From NCBI GenBank assembly GCA_936450465.1, contig OW388305.1, forward strand, positions 40,376,687 through 40,440,686: a DNA stretch of 64,000 bases, in the 5' to 3' direction. Origin of the DNA: Gibbula magus (lineage: Eukaryota; Mollusca; Gastropoda; Trochida; Trochidae). Both the position numbers and the translations under genes were made by a program. This document shows, piece by piece, positions 46,801 through 58,319 of the stretch (position 1 is the first letter of the stretch; each line of letters starts with the position of its first letter). Under the pieces are notes generated by a model that saw only the letters and a program-made list of their open reading frames with translations, had not been told where the DNA came from and did not search any database.

Positions 46801-47050
46801 ACTTATATCGCGGCTACTAGTATTATGGCAGGGAGAAAGCCCGCAACGCCATGTGGCTATGTATTGCGGTGAAACCTGCGAGCATCGGCTGGAACTAGCG
46901 AACCTTGGGTGGTACTACGCTGAATTTCAGTGTAGCATTGCACCAAAACCTTACTACGTGTAGAACAGTTCTCTACTGCAGACAAAGTTGCCGTGCCCCT
47001 GGCGGGATTCGAACACAGGACCTCTTGATCCGAAGCCGAACTCGCTAACG
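46801..47050 (-). mobile_element. SINE-1 copy, both ends clipped
   Basis: ACTTATATCGCGGCTACTAG, CATGTGGCTATGTATTGCGG, GCATCGGCTGGAACTAGCGA, GGCGGGATTCGAACACAGGA and GAAGCCGAACTCGCTAACG. The tail and the first bases of the head are missing. It lies 300 bp from the copy at 46211-46499 in opposite orientation. Confidence 0.88.
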
Positions 47051-47481
47051 TATATGCCGATACTATTTAAATAATGTCACGATGATCGTGGAAGCATTAA
47101 TCAAAGCTTGTTGCATTTGGTGCGATTAGAGAGAAAAAGATCCCATGATGTTTACTACATACGTAGCGTGAAACCGGTTGGGGATTCAAACATGTACAGA
47201 CTTTTGTTTTAAATTTATCTGTCACTTGAGCTTTGAAGAAGGTTGTTTGTTTATGCTAATATATATATAATACTTCAGACGACACTTGCTGTAGATATCA
47301 TTTTAATAGTGACTGGATGCGTCGCATTTCCACTTGTTTACAAGTCTTTTCAACAGTGTGGAGCATGTTCATATATATAATTTAGGTAGCTTAAACAATG
47401 TGCAATAGACTTTGATTGATTGGTAAGTGACAAGTGGTTAGCTTGATTAGCACACAATGAACTGTTTACATACTTCTAAAT

Positions 47482-47619
<138 letters not shown>

Positions 47620-47648
47620 TATATATATAACCTGACTTTATTTTCTAC

Positions 47649-47650
<2 letters not shown>

Positions 47651-47725
<75 letters not shown>
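47651..47725. repeat. (TA)n microsatellite
   Basis: About 75 bp of pure TA. Confidence 0.97.
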
Positions 47726-47728
<3 letters not shown>

Positions 47729-48354
47729 CATTTAACAGGATAAGGGTAACGCCATTTTACAGTGACAAATATGGCTACTAAACTGTTACAAGACAACATA
47801 CTTTATTCAGTAAACTGGTCATCAGTAAAACAATGCAAAACTGACCTTTTCATTACAATGTAAGGTATATTACACACTGCTGATATTTCTATTGTTAAAA
47901 TTATTCATTAAATAATTAGATATAACCTTTTTATTTATTGTTACAGCACATGTACATTTGTTTATTCATATCCGATTTCAATTTGTTCAATATTTTTCAT
48001 CAACTCTTTTAGTGCGCAACGTCGTCTGTCCGTATAAACCCTTCCTCGCTGATATCCGTTTGAATGCGTTTAGTGACTACTCGACTAGATCGATTAGTAG
48101 TAATCGATTAGCATTATCACGATTTAAGAGACTAATGAGTGTGCACTTTCCAGAGATAATAAAACGAGTCCTTGTGTATAAATATTTAACATACCCATAA
48201 CACATTCAAGGACACTTTGTCCGTTGTATTTACCCCCCAAACATAAAAGACCACCAAACTATTTTTATTCATGAGCCGCAAGTGATACATTGTATGCAGA
48301 TTATGATATAAATTATCAAACTTTCACTTTAAATTTTTCTGTTTAAGGAGCCGG

Positions 48355-48620
48355 AGGCAGCAACTGTCCATCTATAATTGGTTTGTTTAATTATGATCCT
48401 TTAAATACACCAACTTATCACTGCACTCAGTTCACCCAGCTGTACAAATGGGTACCTGGACATGGGAATGTATGTGCCTATAGGGTCGCACGGAGGGATT
48501 CATAGGCGGCACCGAAAGTATGATTCATTCAGGGTAAAAATTGTGTAGCGCCTTGAGCATGCATTGTGCATATGTGCGCATTAAAAATATACTATTAAAT
48601 TAAATTAAAATTAAAATCCC
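48355..48620 (+). mobile_element. SINE-2 (second SINE-like family), copy 1
   Basis: ACAAATGGGTACCTGGACAT, GGCGGCACCGAAAGTATGAT, TTGTGTAGCGCCTTGAGCAT, then an AATTAAATTAAAATT tail. The core GGGTACCT...GGCGGCACCGA...TAGCGC is found reversed at 60715-60830. The 3' part GCGCCTTGAGCA..TGCGC is of a type shared by many invertebrate SINEs and LINE tails. Confidence 0.65.
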
Positions 48621-48858
48621 GCAAAGCATAAATTGTGCCATATAACTGACTAATTTAAGCCTTGGTGCACGTGTCGTCCCCTTTCTGTGCCAGTGACCTC
48701 TGAGTTGACTACGGAGTCCATGGGCACCAGGCTGACACGCTGGCATAAACATGTGGCGATATGCAGCAAGTCTTATATTTAGACAGTAACTGTTATCAGA
48801 GGGTACAATGTAATTTATTGAACAATGTTTTTACCCACCGGTCAAGCCATGTTATATA

Positions 48859-50356
48859 CTGATGTTCAAAAGAAACTTTCCACTTTTTAAAAATCGTTAT
48901 TGCAAAGAACTTTTAAGAACATTTACAACTTTTCAAAACATTTATTGAAAATATGCTGGTTTGATCAATTCTGTGTATGATCGAATGAAAAAAAAGAAAC
49001 ATTCTGTAAAACATCATCTTCACAACGTCACGGGCGTAACGAGAAGATTTTCAAATCATCTCCCCTGCCCTTGACCTCACGGCCCGCTTTTTCTGCGCTA
49101 AGATTTTAGCGTACTGCAGGCTAATCCGATAGGCCAATCAGAAGAAAGCTTGCAATATGAACTTCTATATTTAGACTGGAAAACACCTTTTCTAATTCGT
49201 CCAATTTCTCCGCTTATTTTGGATCGCAAACTGTAGCACACTTTTTGACAGTATTTTGATCAGTCCCGGACTTGTATAAACTTTCAATTGATGCAATAAA
49301 ATAATTACAATTCGCTTTCATAAACCTGTAATCGATAATCAAAACGTCGAAGCGGACAGCTTCAAAAGCCATAAAGTTGGCACATGGAGTGGACCCACTG
49401 TTACGATGTTATCATGTTACTGTTTGATAACTGCCAAACTGGATATATTCATAAATTTCGCGTATGATTTTGCGCATGTTATCAGGTATCGTTTGTTAAT
49501 TTCACAACACTGCAGCTGGAAGTACGTTGAGTGATTCAATTTAGTTGGTTGTCATAGTTTTTAAAAAGTCATATAAGCTAAAAAAATAACTAGCACATGT
49601 TATTCACTCCGAAATCGAACAAATCAAGTGTTGAGTTTGAATGAAACTAATCTTTAATGATTTCACACTATCTTTTTTTACAAAATACAAAATAACGCGT
49701 GTGGCATCATGGTATTTCGATTTAACAATCTCAATTGTGATTTGATTTCTTGCTTGATAAACTGTGCCTATAACTCTTAATAACTCTAATTTATAAATGT
49801 TACAATTAGCACGCTATACTAATTGAAATATTCTTATTCAACGCGACGATTTGTATTCAAATCTTTTAACTTTGTTTGAACGTGGGTATTTCTCATTTGC
49901 ATATGAACTACATATGTCTCCGTTATAAACTTAACAATCAACTAATAACACTTCCTGGCTCGCATTTGGTCTTCTTATTTAATAAGCATGTTTATGATAC
50001 AATATTTTCATGTATTTAAGTACTATACGACGAGTATTGCAATGTACAAGAAGAAACGTTTACCCAACGTATGTTTCTAAAAATAACAATTTTAGAATTA
50101 TCGCTTCTGCAGTACCGAATGTAAACGGTGATTTCATTGGCTGTATGTAAGCAGCTGGTAAGGGGCATAACTCGTGATCACAATAGATGTCGCTGCTTCG
50201 TTACACTGTTATCTGGGCTGTTGAGGGCAAGGTAAAAAATGCATAGAATTTATTTCTATACGTTTTCACCTTGCCGTGGGAAGATGGTAAAACATATACT
50301 AAAGATAGGTTTGTGTTACTTTTCAAGTTGAGTTGGACGTTTCTTTTGAACGTCAG
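48859..50356. mobile_element. 1.5-kb TIR element with TTCAAAAGAAAC ends and TA target, containing nested elements
   Basis: Left CTGATGTTCAAAAGAAACTT; right GACGTTTCTTTTGAACGTCAG; TA on both sides (48857-48858 and 50357-50358). Inside lies a family E element (49015-50286) that is itself split by about 940 bp. No transposase motif is visible in any frame. Confidence 0.75.
49015..50286. mobile_element. Family E element split by ~940 bp
   Basis: 49015-49160 matches the left half of 45425-45772 (CATCTTCACAACGTCACGGG, CCCTTGACCTCACGGCCCGC). 50110-50286 matches the right half (CCGAATGTAAACGGTGATTT, TTTTCACCTTGCCGTGGGAAGATG). The intervening DNA has no feature I can name. Confidence 0.7.
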
Positions 50357-50774
50357 TATACAGCACTGATTGTACCTCTTCACACTATGTTCGCGTACAC
50401 TTACTTCTCTGCATCACAAGTACATGTAGGTTAATTCAGTGATATCCGTGTCAGGGGTGATGATCTTCTATGTTTACTTCTATCACATCATACCATGATG
50501 TTTCACATCGATACCGATAATGTGCTTACATATTGTCACACTAAGACGTCTGGGTCAAGCAAGGGAAGTATCCAAAATGAAGTCCATTTTCAAAGCCATT
50601 GTCATAACATTAAAAGGCAGACATTCTTTTTCATGTTTGATTATACTTATATTTACTGTTTTGTATACTTTTTAAAAATAAAAATTAACAGAGAATGTTG
50701 TGAGCATTGCCTTGTAGGAGAAAATATATTTAAGAAATTTTGATTTTTAAAATCAACTTAACCATACTGATTAA

Positions 50775-50915
50775 AGGCAACGATGCTTACCTACCTGGAG
50801 AATAACACGTTTTAGAACTCTGTCCATTGATCGAGGAGGGTTTATTCTGCAATTGGTATCATTTTGTGAGATATCTTTATTTCCACCAGAAAACGTGTTA
50901 CAGCCCCTTTAAAAT
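50775..50915. mobile_element. Short element with a family I/II-like end
   Basis: ATTAAAGGCAACGATGC at the left, AAAACGTGTTACAGCCCCTTTAA at the right, a family-like terminus on a ~140-bp unrelated body. Confidence 0.5.
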
Positions 50916-51589
50916 TCGTTATGATAAACACATTGGTAACTACGTATACGTCAAAGGTTAGAGTTAAGCTAAACAAAAAAGAAAAAAATAATTCGTAAAA
51001 TTTTTTTGGAAAATTTAACAAAATGGGTGCAAAACATAGCAATTTGGACCTCGAGCCAAGGGATTCAAATTTCAAGACGAGACAACGACAGAAGATGTAA
51101 TCTCTTTAACAATGCCTGTTTTAAACAAAGAAACCCAAATTGACAGCTCGATCCCTTTTTTTTCAAAAATCGATATTTTTAGTGTTCCCGTCGCGTAACG
51201 GTACCGCTCTAGTAAGGGTGCCAGGAATTCTGGGAGTCTGCGACTTGAACAGATCCCGGTTCCCCGGCAACACACGCCTGCATACTTTATTACCTTCACG
51301 GTGAAGAATGGATTTATACATTATTAAAACAAAGTTATCATAAGTAGGTTTTAATTCCTACAGACAGGTTATAATAAATACCCTGCGGGGCGTAGAGCAT
51401 TTATTTACAAGTCTAAATTACCTTCAGACTTGAAACAATTATATTTCCTTTAACCAAATACAATAAAGTGAATCAGTTTTGTGAATAACTTGCCAAACTG
51501 CTATGCGTAATTGTAATAAAAACAAACTGATAAATCAGTTTAAGAACATTTCGTTGAAAGACGTATCTCAAGAAAGTTGAAATTCTCGT

Positions 51590-51962
51590 CACGTAGTTCT
51601 AACACAGCACCGTAGCACTTTCTGCCGGTCTTCCACCAATGCCGTAGGACAAACAAACCCTCAATCCTTTTTGTTAGCGAGCTGATAAATTACAACAATA
51701 GCCACGGCTCGAGTTAATCCCTTAGGGAGAAGTTAATTCAACCCCGGAACCCTGCCTCAACTTTTGGGTGACGTTACCGCTCTACAAGGTGTGAGCGCGA
51801 CTGCTATCTTGCTCTCCGAATCAATGCTGGCCGATGTTTCGGAGTCGTCCTCGAGACAAGCAGCAGACGCCGGGTTTGCGAGACGCCGCATAAAGACTTG
51901 CCAACAATACGGCCCTGGCGCTTCTCACAGCTCGTCCAGAGCAACCGCGGAGTCCAAAGAGG
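51590..51962 (+). promoter_or_regulatory. Presumed 5' leader and proximal promoter of the receptor gene
   Basis: From about 51590 the sequence loses the AT-rich, repeat-laden character of the flank and becomes GC-richer up to the ATG at 51963. I see no convincing TATA box. A non-ATG frame (51764-52048) overlapping the start has no domain. Transcription start is unknown, and an upstream non-coding exon cannot be excluded. Confidence 0.4.
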
Positions 51963-52380
51963 ATGGCGGGGTGGCTTGTAACTTTCAGAGTGTTTTTGTG
52001 TGGACTTGTGGTTTCATTTTTCCGTTGTGTTGTTCTTCAAGAGACTGACTGGAGTCCAGGGGGAGGGTATTTCGGATCGCGTATGGAGATACACGGGAAG
52101 TATAGGAACTACACATGGCCTCAGAGGGACCTTTCTGTGACAGTTCAGGGGGACGTCTTTCTGGGAGCTCTCCATATGGTCCATGCTAGGAGTGAGGATA
52201 AAGTTTGTGGTCCTATCATGGCCCAGGGAGGGATACAGGCCCTAGAGACAATGCTGTACACCTTGGATCATATAAATAATAACTCCTCCATTCTACCTGG
52301 AATAAAACTGGGAGTATTAACTAAAGACGATTGTGACAGGGATATATACGGGCTGGAGCAGGCTGTGGATTTCATAAGAG
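51963..52380 (+). CDS. Metabotropic-glutamate-receptor-like family C GPCR, first coding exon (partial gene)
   Basis: Encodes 139 complete codons, then a GT donor (AGAG|GTAGGA) in phase 1. Residues 1-27 form a signal peptide (core VFLCGLVVSFF); VTVQGDVFLGALHMVHAR is the first beta strand of the Venus-flytrap ligand domain; CGPIMAQGGIQALETMLYTL and LPGIKLGVLTKDDCDRDIYG follow in the order of mGluRs. Cys82 and Cys124 have the same 42-residue spacing as the Cys67-Cys109 pair of mGluR1. N-glycosylation sequons are at Asn49 and Asn106/107. Aligned on that cysteine, mGluR1 Tyr74 and Arg78, which contact the glutamate side-chain carboxylate, correspond to Gly89 and Ala93, so the ligand may not be glutamate. 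The pattern recalls the insect DmXR/mangetout receptors. The translation beyond 52380 to 52499 is intron read-through. The other exons lie past 64000. Confidence 0.88.
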
Positions 52381-52948
52381 GTAGGAACGTATCTATAATA
52401 AAGTATTGCTTTGTTTTAGTCTTGACTGTTGTAAACTTCTTTAATTACACGCTTTGCTGCCCAAATTGTTCTCAAGGTGTAAAGAGTCTTACCGTGTGAT
52501 GCACTTAATTGCCACAGTTTTAAAGTTTTGAAATAACAACACAGATTAATATCATTAAGATGTTTAGCGTTAACTGTTGTAAAACTCTTATTAAATTACA
52601 CGCTTTTCTTTTCAAACTGTTCTCAAGGTTTAAAGGGTCCTACCGTGTGATGCATTTAATTGCCACAGTTTTGAAGTAACAACGTTAATAACATTAATAG
52701 TTTTAACAATGTAAAACTAGTAGTTATTATTGCAAGAGAAGTTGTCGATTCACATCGTATTTACTTTTAAGACGAAATTAATTGAGACCACTGCTCACCA
52801 TCTTATTCAAAAGGTATTGAACAAGTTGTACAAATTGAAATATTAATGAAACTGTAATTTCGTGTATCATTCATACCAGCATATGTCTAGCAGTGCTTTT
52901 ATTTTATCATGTTATATGGTTTACTACTGGTATCATTTCTGTTCAAAT

Positions 52949-52988
<40 letters not shown>

Positions 52989-53165
52989 GCTACTACAACT
53001 ACTACTACTACAACTGCTACTGCTACTATTACTACTAATACTACTACCACTACTACTACTACTACTACCACCACCATCACCACCACTACTACTGCTACTA
53101 ATACTAATACTACAACTACTATTACTACTACTACTACTGCTTCTACTTCTGCTGCTGCTGCTCGT
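52949..53165. repeat. ACT trinucleotide array
   Basis: About 215 bp of ACT/TAC triplets with GCT, CAC and AAT variants; poly-Thr, poly-Leu and poly-Val frames are artefacts. Same motif as 25278-26443 but shorter and more mixed. Confidence 0.95.
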
Positions 53166-53218
53166 AATGCTATCCTATTCTTTCTAGTAGAAGTAGTAGG
53201 AGGAGTAATAATGATAAT

Positions 53219-53836
53219 AACGCTGCATCCCGAAAGTTTGTTCACCTATATATGTTCAAATATTATGTAAATTGGATTTTATTGTGATGTCAATTAAATT
53301 ACATCAATTGCAATGACAAAAAATCATCCTACAGTCATGTGTACAATAATCCTCTTCAAACCTACCATGTGATCGGCAAGTCAGTGATGCAAGTTTTCGA
53401 AGTTTGGCATAATGAAATTAATAGCAGGGGTCAAAATTTGAAAATTCTAATTTCCTAAACTTTGGAATAAAAGTAAACCAAAGCGAACAAACGAGAAAAT
53501 AGTCCACACAATCTCGATGCATGAGATTAAGAGGAACACATGATCAGTTTTTGACGTAGTTGATCTCTTATTGAATATTTTGCATATAAAAAGTATATAG
53601 TGTAGTTTAAGAAAGTGTCACCGCTGGTCACTCAAAAGAACTGCCAAATCGTTACGATTACTTCGAGGTGTACATTTAGTCTATGTTATGGAATATGCAT
53701 CTGTCTTCCTTCGAATCCAACATGCAAATTATCGGTTTTGTGTACGCATTGATACGATGTTTTAGAGACATCCCATATTACATTGCACTAAGAAACACAC
53801 GTAGGTGAACAAACTTTCTGGATGCAGCTGTAATAG
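53219..53836. repeat. ~30-bp inverted repeats 550 bp apart
   Basis: GCTGCATCCCGAAAGTTTGT, TCACCTA at 53222-53248 is mirrored by TAGGTGAACAAACTTTCTGG, ATGCAGC at 53803-53829. Possibly the ends of a TIR element; target duplications are not evident. Confidence 0.6.
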
Positions 53837-54029
53837 TACACAACAACCTGCAGCCTGCTACCTGGGAAGCAGGTGTTCTTATAGCTTACTATCAACTGTA
53901 CCAATAACACGACTACCTGAGACATATTTATCTTTATCTATTGTGCAAATAGAAAGAAACAATAATCACGCTATGGAATCCGTTCTGATCGTTCTCTGAT
54001 AACAACTACACGGAAAGGAACTAAGGGCG

Positions 54030-54400
54030 AGAAGGTTAATCTCTCGCATGGTTTGGACTTTGGTAAATATCGTATGGGATAGTGAAGCTTGCCAATAGAC
54101 AAACTTCATGTCTATCTACTTTTAAAACACTGTTATCCATGAAGTTAATGAGAGGGTTATTCTCGCATGGTTTGGACCTTTGTAAATATCGTACGAAGTG
54201 ATATTGTAGTTTTGTCAATAGAAAAGTTTCATGTCTATCTACTTTTAAAACACTGTTATCAATGAAGTTAATGAGAGGGTTATTCTCGCATGGTTTGGAC
54301 TTTTGAAAATATCGTATGGAGGGACATTAAAGTTTGTCAGTAGAAAAGTTTCATGTCTATTTACGTTTAAAACTAAGTCCATGTTTTCCATGAAGTTAAT
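54030..54400. repeat. ~120-bp tandem repeat, three units
   Basis: TTCTCGCATGGTTTGGAC starts at about 54042, 54161 and 54284 (periods 119 and 123), each followed by AATATCGTA, CAATAGAAAAGTTTCATGTC and ATGAAGTTAATGAGAGGGTT. Confidence 0.92.
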
Positions 54401-55484
54401 GAAAGGGTCATTCTTAATTTTGTTAAAAATAAAAAAAAAACAGACAACATTTAGTTACTTTGCAAATGGAATGTTCTAACCGATTTGATCCACTGGTTAA
54501 ATACAAGAGATATCGATCAATACTGAACACAGAGTATGTAGTACTGGATTGGCTCGTTGTACGGTCGAGACAATACTTGAAGTACTTGAAGGAACACATT
54601 ATACCAATAATGAAAATAATTCATAGATAAAATTCCCTTAAACTACTTTAATCACGAAACCACAACACTTTAAAACTGATTAGCGAATCTTCGGCTAGTG
54701 CATGCAACACATTTCATTGTAAAGAAATAATTGTACTTAATATGTTAAAATTACCTTATTACAGTTACAGTACCCTTTGTACCAAATGAATTAAACGTTC
54801 TTTGCAATAGAACTGAACATTTATATTCGTTGTCCAATTTCTTCATTTCTCTTCCTGACATCGCCTGTCTCATAAAAGCAAACAGACACTAAACTGGTTC
54901 CCGTCCTTTGCAGAGTCTTAAAGAATCATGCCTTTGTTCCGACACTTTGATTCTACACTTAATTTATTGTGCTCATAAATTCCTTTAAGCGTCACCTAAG
55001 GGCTAGTAGTACGATGTTCCAGTGCAGTAATGTCCTTTCTTAAAGCCGCACCGTCCTCTAACAAGACGCTCTCAGCTTGGTCTAATCAAAACTAATCACA
55101 GTCCCTTCTTGCGAGTGCCCCTCGCTTACTGGCAATGCTTCTGCTCAATCTCCGGTAATAGCCATCTGGACTACTTTCACGAAACATCGAGATCTCTGGA
55201 ATCGTTTTTAATGGATCAACCCATCGTTTTTATCCATCTGCACACCTGGAACGATCCATATAGATCCATAAACGAGTTTTTAATACCATCGTTTGCCATT
55301 TCGATGTATGGATATAGAATCAATGGAAACTCGGTCGGGTTCCAGTATAGATCCCATGGGCAATATTTATAATATATGAGCACCTCGGACAGACAATAGT
55401 GAATCCCTGGACATCCGTATGGAATCCCAAGGCTACTCGAAGTATCCATACGGAATCCATTGGCAGTTCTAACTCTCTGTTTAT

Positions 55485-55735
55485 AATCTCTTAGTAACTC
55501 GAACGATCATGATATATCATCTTGGTAACTCCAACGATCATGATAGGATGACTTTATAACTCGAATGATCATAATATATTGACTTTATAACTCGAATGAT
55601 CATGATAGAGTCTTTTGGTAACTCCAACGATCATGTTAGCTTCTCTTGGTAACTCCAACGATCATGATAGAATGATTTTATAATTCGAACGAACATGATA
55701 TATTCACTTGGTAACTCAAACGATCTTGTGTTTAA
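55485..55735. repeat. ~31-bp tandem repeat, about eight units
   Basis: TAACTCCAACGATCATGATA followed by about 11 variable bases; CGAACGATCATGATATATCA and CGAATGATCATGATAGAGTC are variants. Unrelated in sequence to the 31-bp array at 34.5 kb. Confidence 0.88.
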
Positions 55736-57065
55736 TGGTACCTTAAACTATCGAACCTCCTTTCTATATATATACCAACAGTATTGACAAGACTTGTAAA
55801 GAAGTCGAAATGCGACGCATCCAGTCATCATTGAAATGATATCTACAGCAAGTGTCATATGAAGTATTTTATATACATATATATATTGCTTCGGTCATCT
55901 GGACATCTAGTACCACCCGCAGACATTCCTGAAATAGTTTTTAATATCAGCGTGTTATTGATCTAAGAAAACTGCATGTAGCAACATTCATAAAAGGCTA
56001 GCTGAGGTAGGTTTAGTGCCATTATCAGTCATTAACGGTGTGGGCCACCTGGGGTATTTTTTACTCTTTACCATTATTTCGTAGGTTGTGGAGTACTTGC
56101 ATTTACATTCGGATCAAAATAGATTCAGGATAACAAGGCATTGTTTGATGGTTCTATTGTTAGAAACACTTATACGCTTGTGATGAATAGCTTAACCTGC
56201 TGTCACTGCTGTAAGTTGTCATTCATTACAGTCAATATGAGGAATTTTACCTCGATCTCAAGAGAACTCAAATGGCCTGCAAAGGACCCACTTGACACTT
56301 TTAGTGCACACCCAAACGACGTAATCAAGCTATAACTGTGTCAATGAGTATGTTATCATAATGCCCCTACCTCTCTGAGAACACCGCTGAGCCTTTTTTT
56401 AAGTGTTGAGGTTAAATATTGTGTCAATAACTGAACAGGCTTGCTGAAGTGTGTTACAGCGAACATATCTGATATTGTATTGGTATCTGATGTTGCAGGG
56501 AATACCAATAGACTTGTAATGGCATCAATGCTTACATCGAATACCGCAGGAAACGTATTTGTACCAATGGTTTCAGCGAACACGTATTGGTACCCGAGGT
56601 TACAACAAATACGCCTGGATGCGTATTTGTAACTATGGTTCAATACCATTGAAAACCGTTGAATAACAATCCATCATGAATATCTGAATATTTAAAATAT
56701 CGATGTGAGAATATTGAAAGAAGTTGAAGTCTACTTTTATATGCACATATATATCACTTAATTAGTAGTATTGGAATGGTATGTTAAATCTTCATGCATG
56801 ACTTGGTCTCAAATGGTTTTGATTGTTGTCACATAGTTTTGTCTCCATTTGAACATAGTCTTAAGTAATCATTATGGTCCTGATGAGGGTTTGATCTCTC
56901 ACTGTATGGCATTATAAATGTGATTTGGACCATTCCGTTTTTTCTACAATGTTTTGGAATTTTGAACGTTTTGCATCTGGCGTTTAATGTCACTCATTTC
57001 ATTACATGTATTAACCTGAAGAATTCTTGTCTGAAAAAAAGACACAACCTATTGTCCATATTATA

Positions 57066-57193
57066 CAGTCTGATTAAAATCGTGATGTTCTCAGACCTTG
57101 TGGCGAGGAATCTACAGAACCTGTTCGTATCCCGGTAGATATCTTATTTTGCAAATTTTATTCCTCGGAACAAGGTCGATTTTAATCAGACTG
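57066..57193. mobile_element. Short inverted-repeat element
   Basis: CAGTCTGATTAAAATCG at the left, CGATTTTAATCAGACTG at the right, about 125 bp apart; the pair is exact over 17 bp. A possibly related single end (AACAAGATCGATTTTATTCA) is at 17531. Confidence 0.65.
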
Positions 57194-57604
57194 CCATATT
57201 ATATGTTATCTCTGTGATTTAACTTTGACTTACGACTTTGAATGATGACCCGTAAGTGAGGCGGGTGTCCCAGAAAGAGTTTCTGCTCCTTAAAGGGTAT
57301 GAATACCATTTGCAAAATGCTTCATTACAGAATCTTCATGGCAACACTAACTGCAGTCCCTACTCGCCTCACAATGATAATGCATTAGTACAGAATTGGT
57401 CTAAATAGGCACTTTACATTGTGAGAGGTAAATCCCTATAGAAGAGCACTATAGCTGGTACTATTTAACATTGATGTAAGAGTATACTTAGTAGATCTGA
57501 TGGCGAACTATATCATCATGTGAGTTAAATTGGCCGTTTCGGTATTCCAGCCTCATCGACGAACTCCTTACATCGTCTACAGTCGCTACAAGGTAGTAAT
57601 ACGG

Positions 57605-58310
57605 AATCTGTATTGTTAAGATATTACTGCAGTAAAAGTTTGTTATTTTCTATCACTGGTAAAACTCTTCCATTGCAAGATGACATTTCACATCCGTATA
57701 GTTGCAGATTAACCTTACAAAACTACAAGATGTTGGATTAACGCTGTAGTAAAACTTTGTTATTTTAACACTGGTAAAATTCTTCCATTGCAAGATGAAA
57801 TTTCACATGTCACATTGTCATTGTAGCAGCAACCTCACAAAATCACATGCCAGTAGCAAAGGGATAATACCAGAGCTTCTATACGGAAAATAGGCTTTTT
57901 GACGAATGAACTTTGAAACAAAATAGAAGCCCGGGCTTATATTCGGAAACATGGGCTTGTATTCGCAATCGTTTTAAAGTGACAGTCATTTGGTTTATTA
58001 ATCATGAAACATTTTTCCAGTAGTAGCCAATGGGCTTCTAAACGACAAGGCTTGCTGTCGGAAAACCTGAAGTAAAACTTTGTTATTTTCTAACATTGGT
58101 AAAACTCTTTTATTGCTAAATGAAATTTCACATCAGTATCGCTGCAGGTTTGACCTAAAACAACACTGGACAGTAACACAATGCACCCGTATTGTGATAA
58201 CATTGTAGAAAAACTTTGTTATTTTCTATCACTGATACAACTCTTACATTGGCAGATGAAATTTCACATCAGTATCATTGCGGCATCGACCTCCAAAAAC
58301 CTTTTACTTG
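57605..58310. repeat. ~125-140 bp satellite, four units in two pairs
   Basis: TAAAACTTTGTTATTTT..., ACTCTTCCATTGCAAGATGA, AATTTCACATC recurs near 57635, 57748, 58073 and 58209. The pairs are separated by about 200 bp of different sequence (57850-58065). Confidence 0.88.
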
Positions 58311-58319
58311 ATAGCGCCA

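Noticed and set aside
51764..52048. 94-codon frame overlapping the receptor start
   Set aside because: Begins without ATG (TTG), lies in another frame, has no domain; it only reflects the GC-richer leader.
52381..52499. Extension of the receptor frame to a stop at 52499
   Set aside because: Homology to mGluRs ends exactly at a GT donor at 52381; the remaining residues have no family match, so this is intron read-through.
54036..54218. 60-codon minus-strand frame
   Set aside because: Falls within the 120-bp tandem repeat and has no domain.
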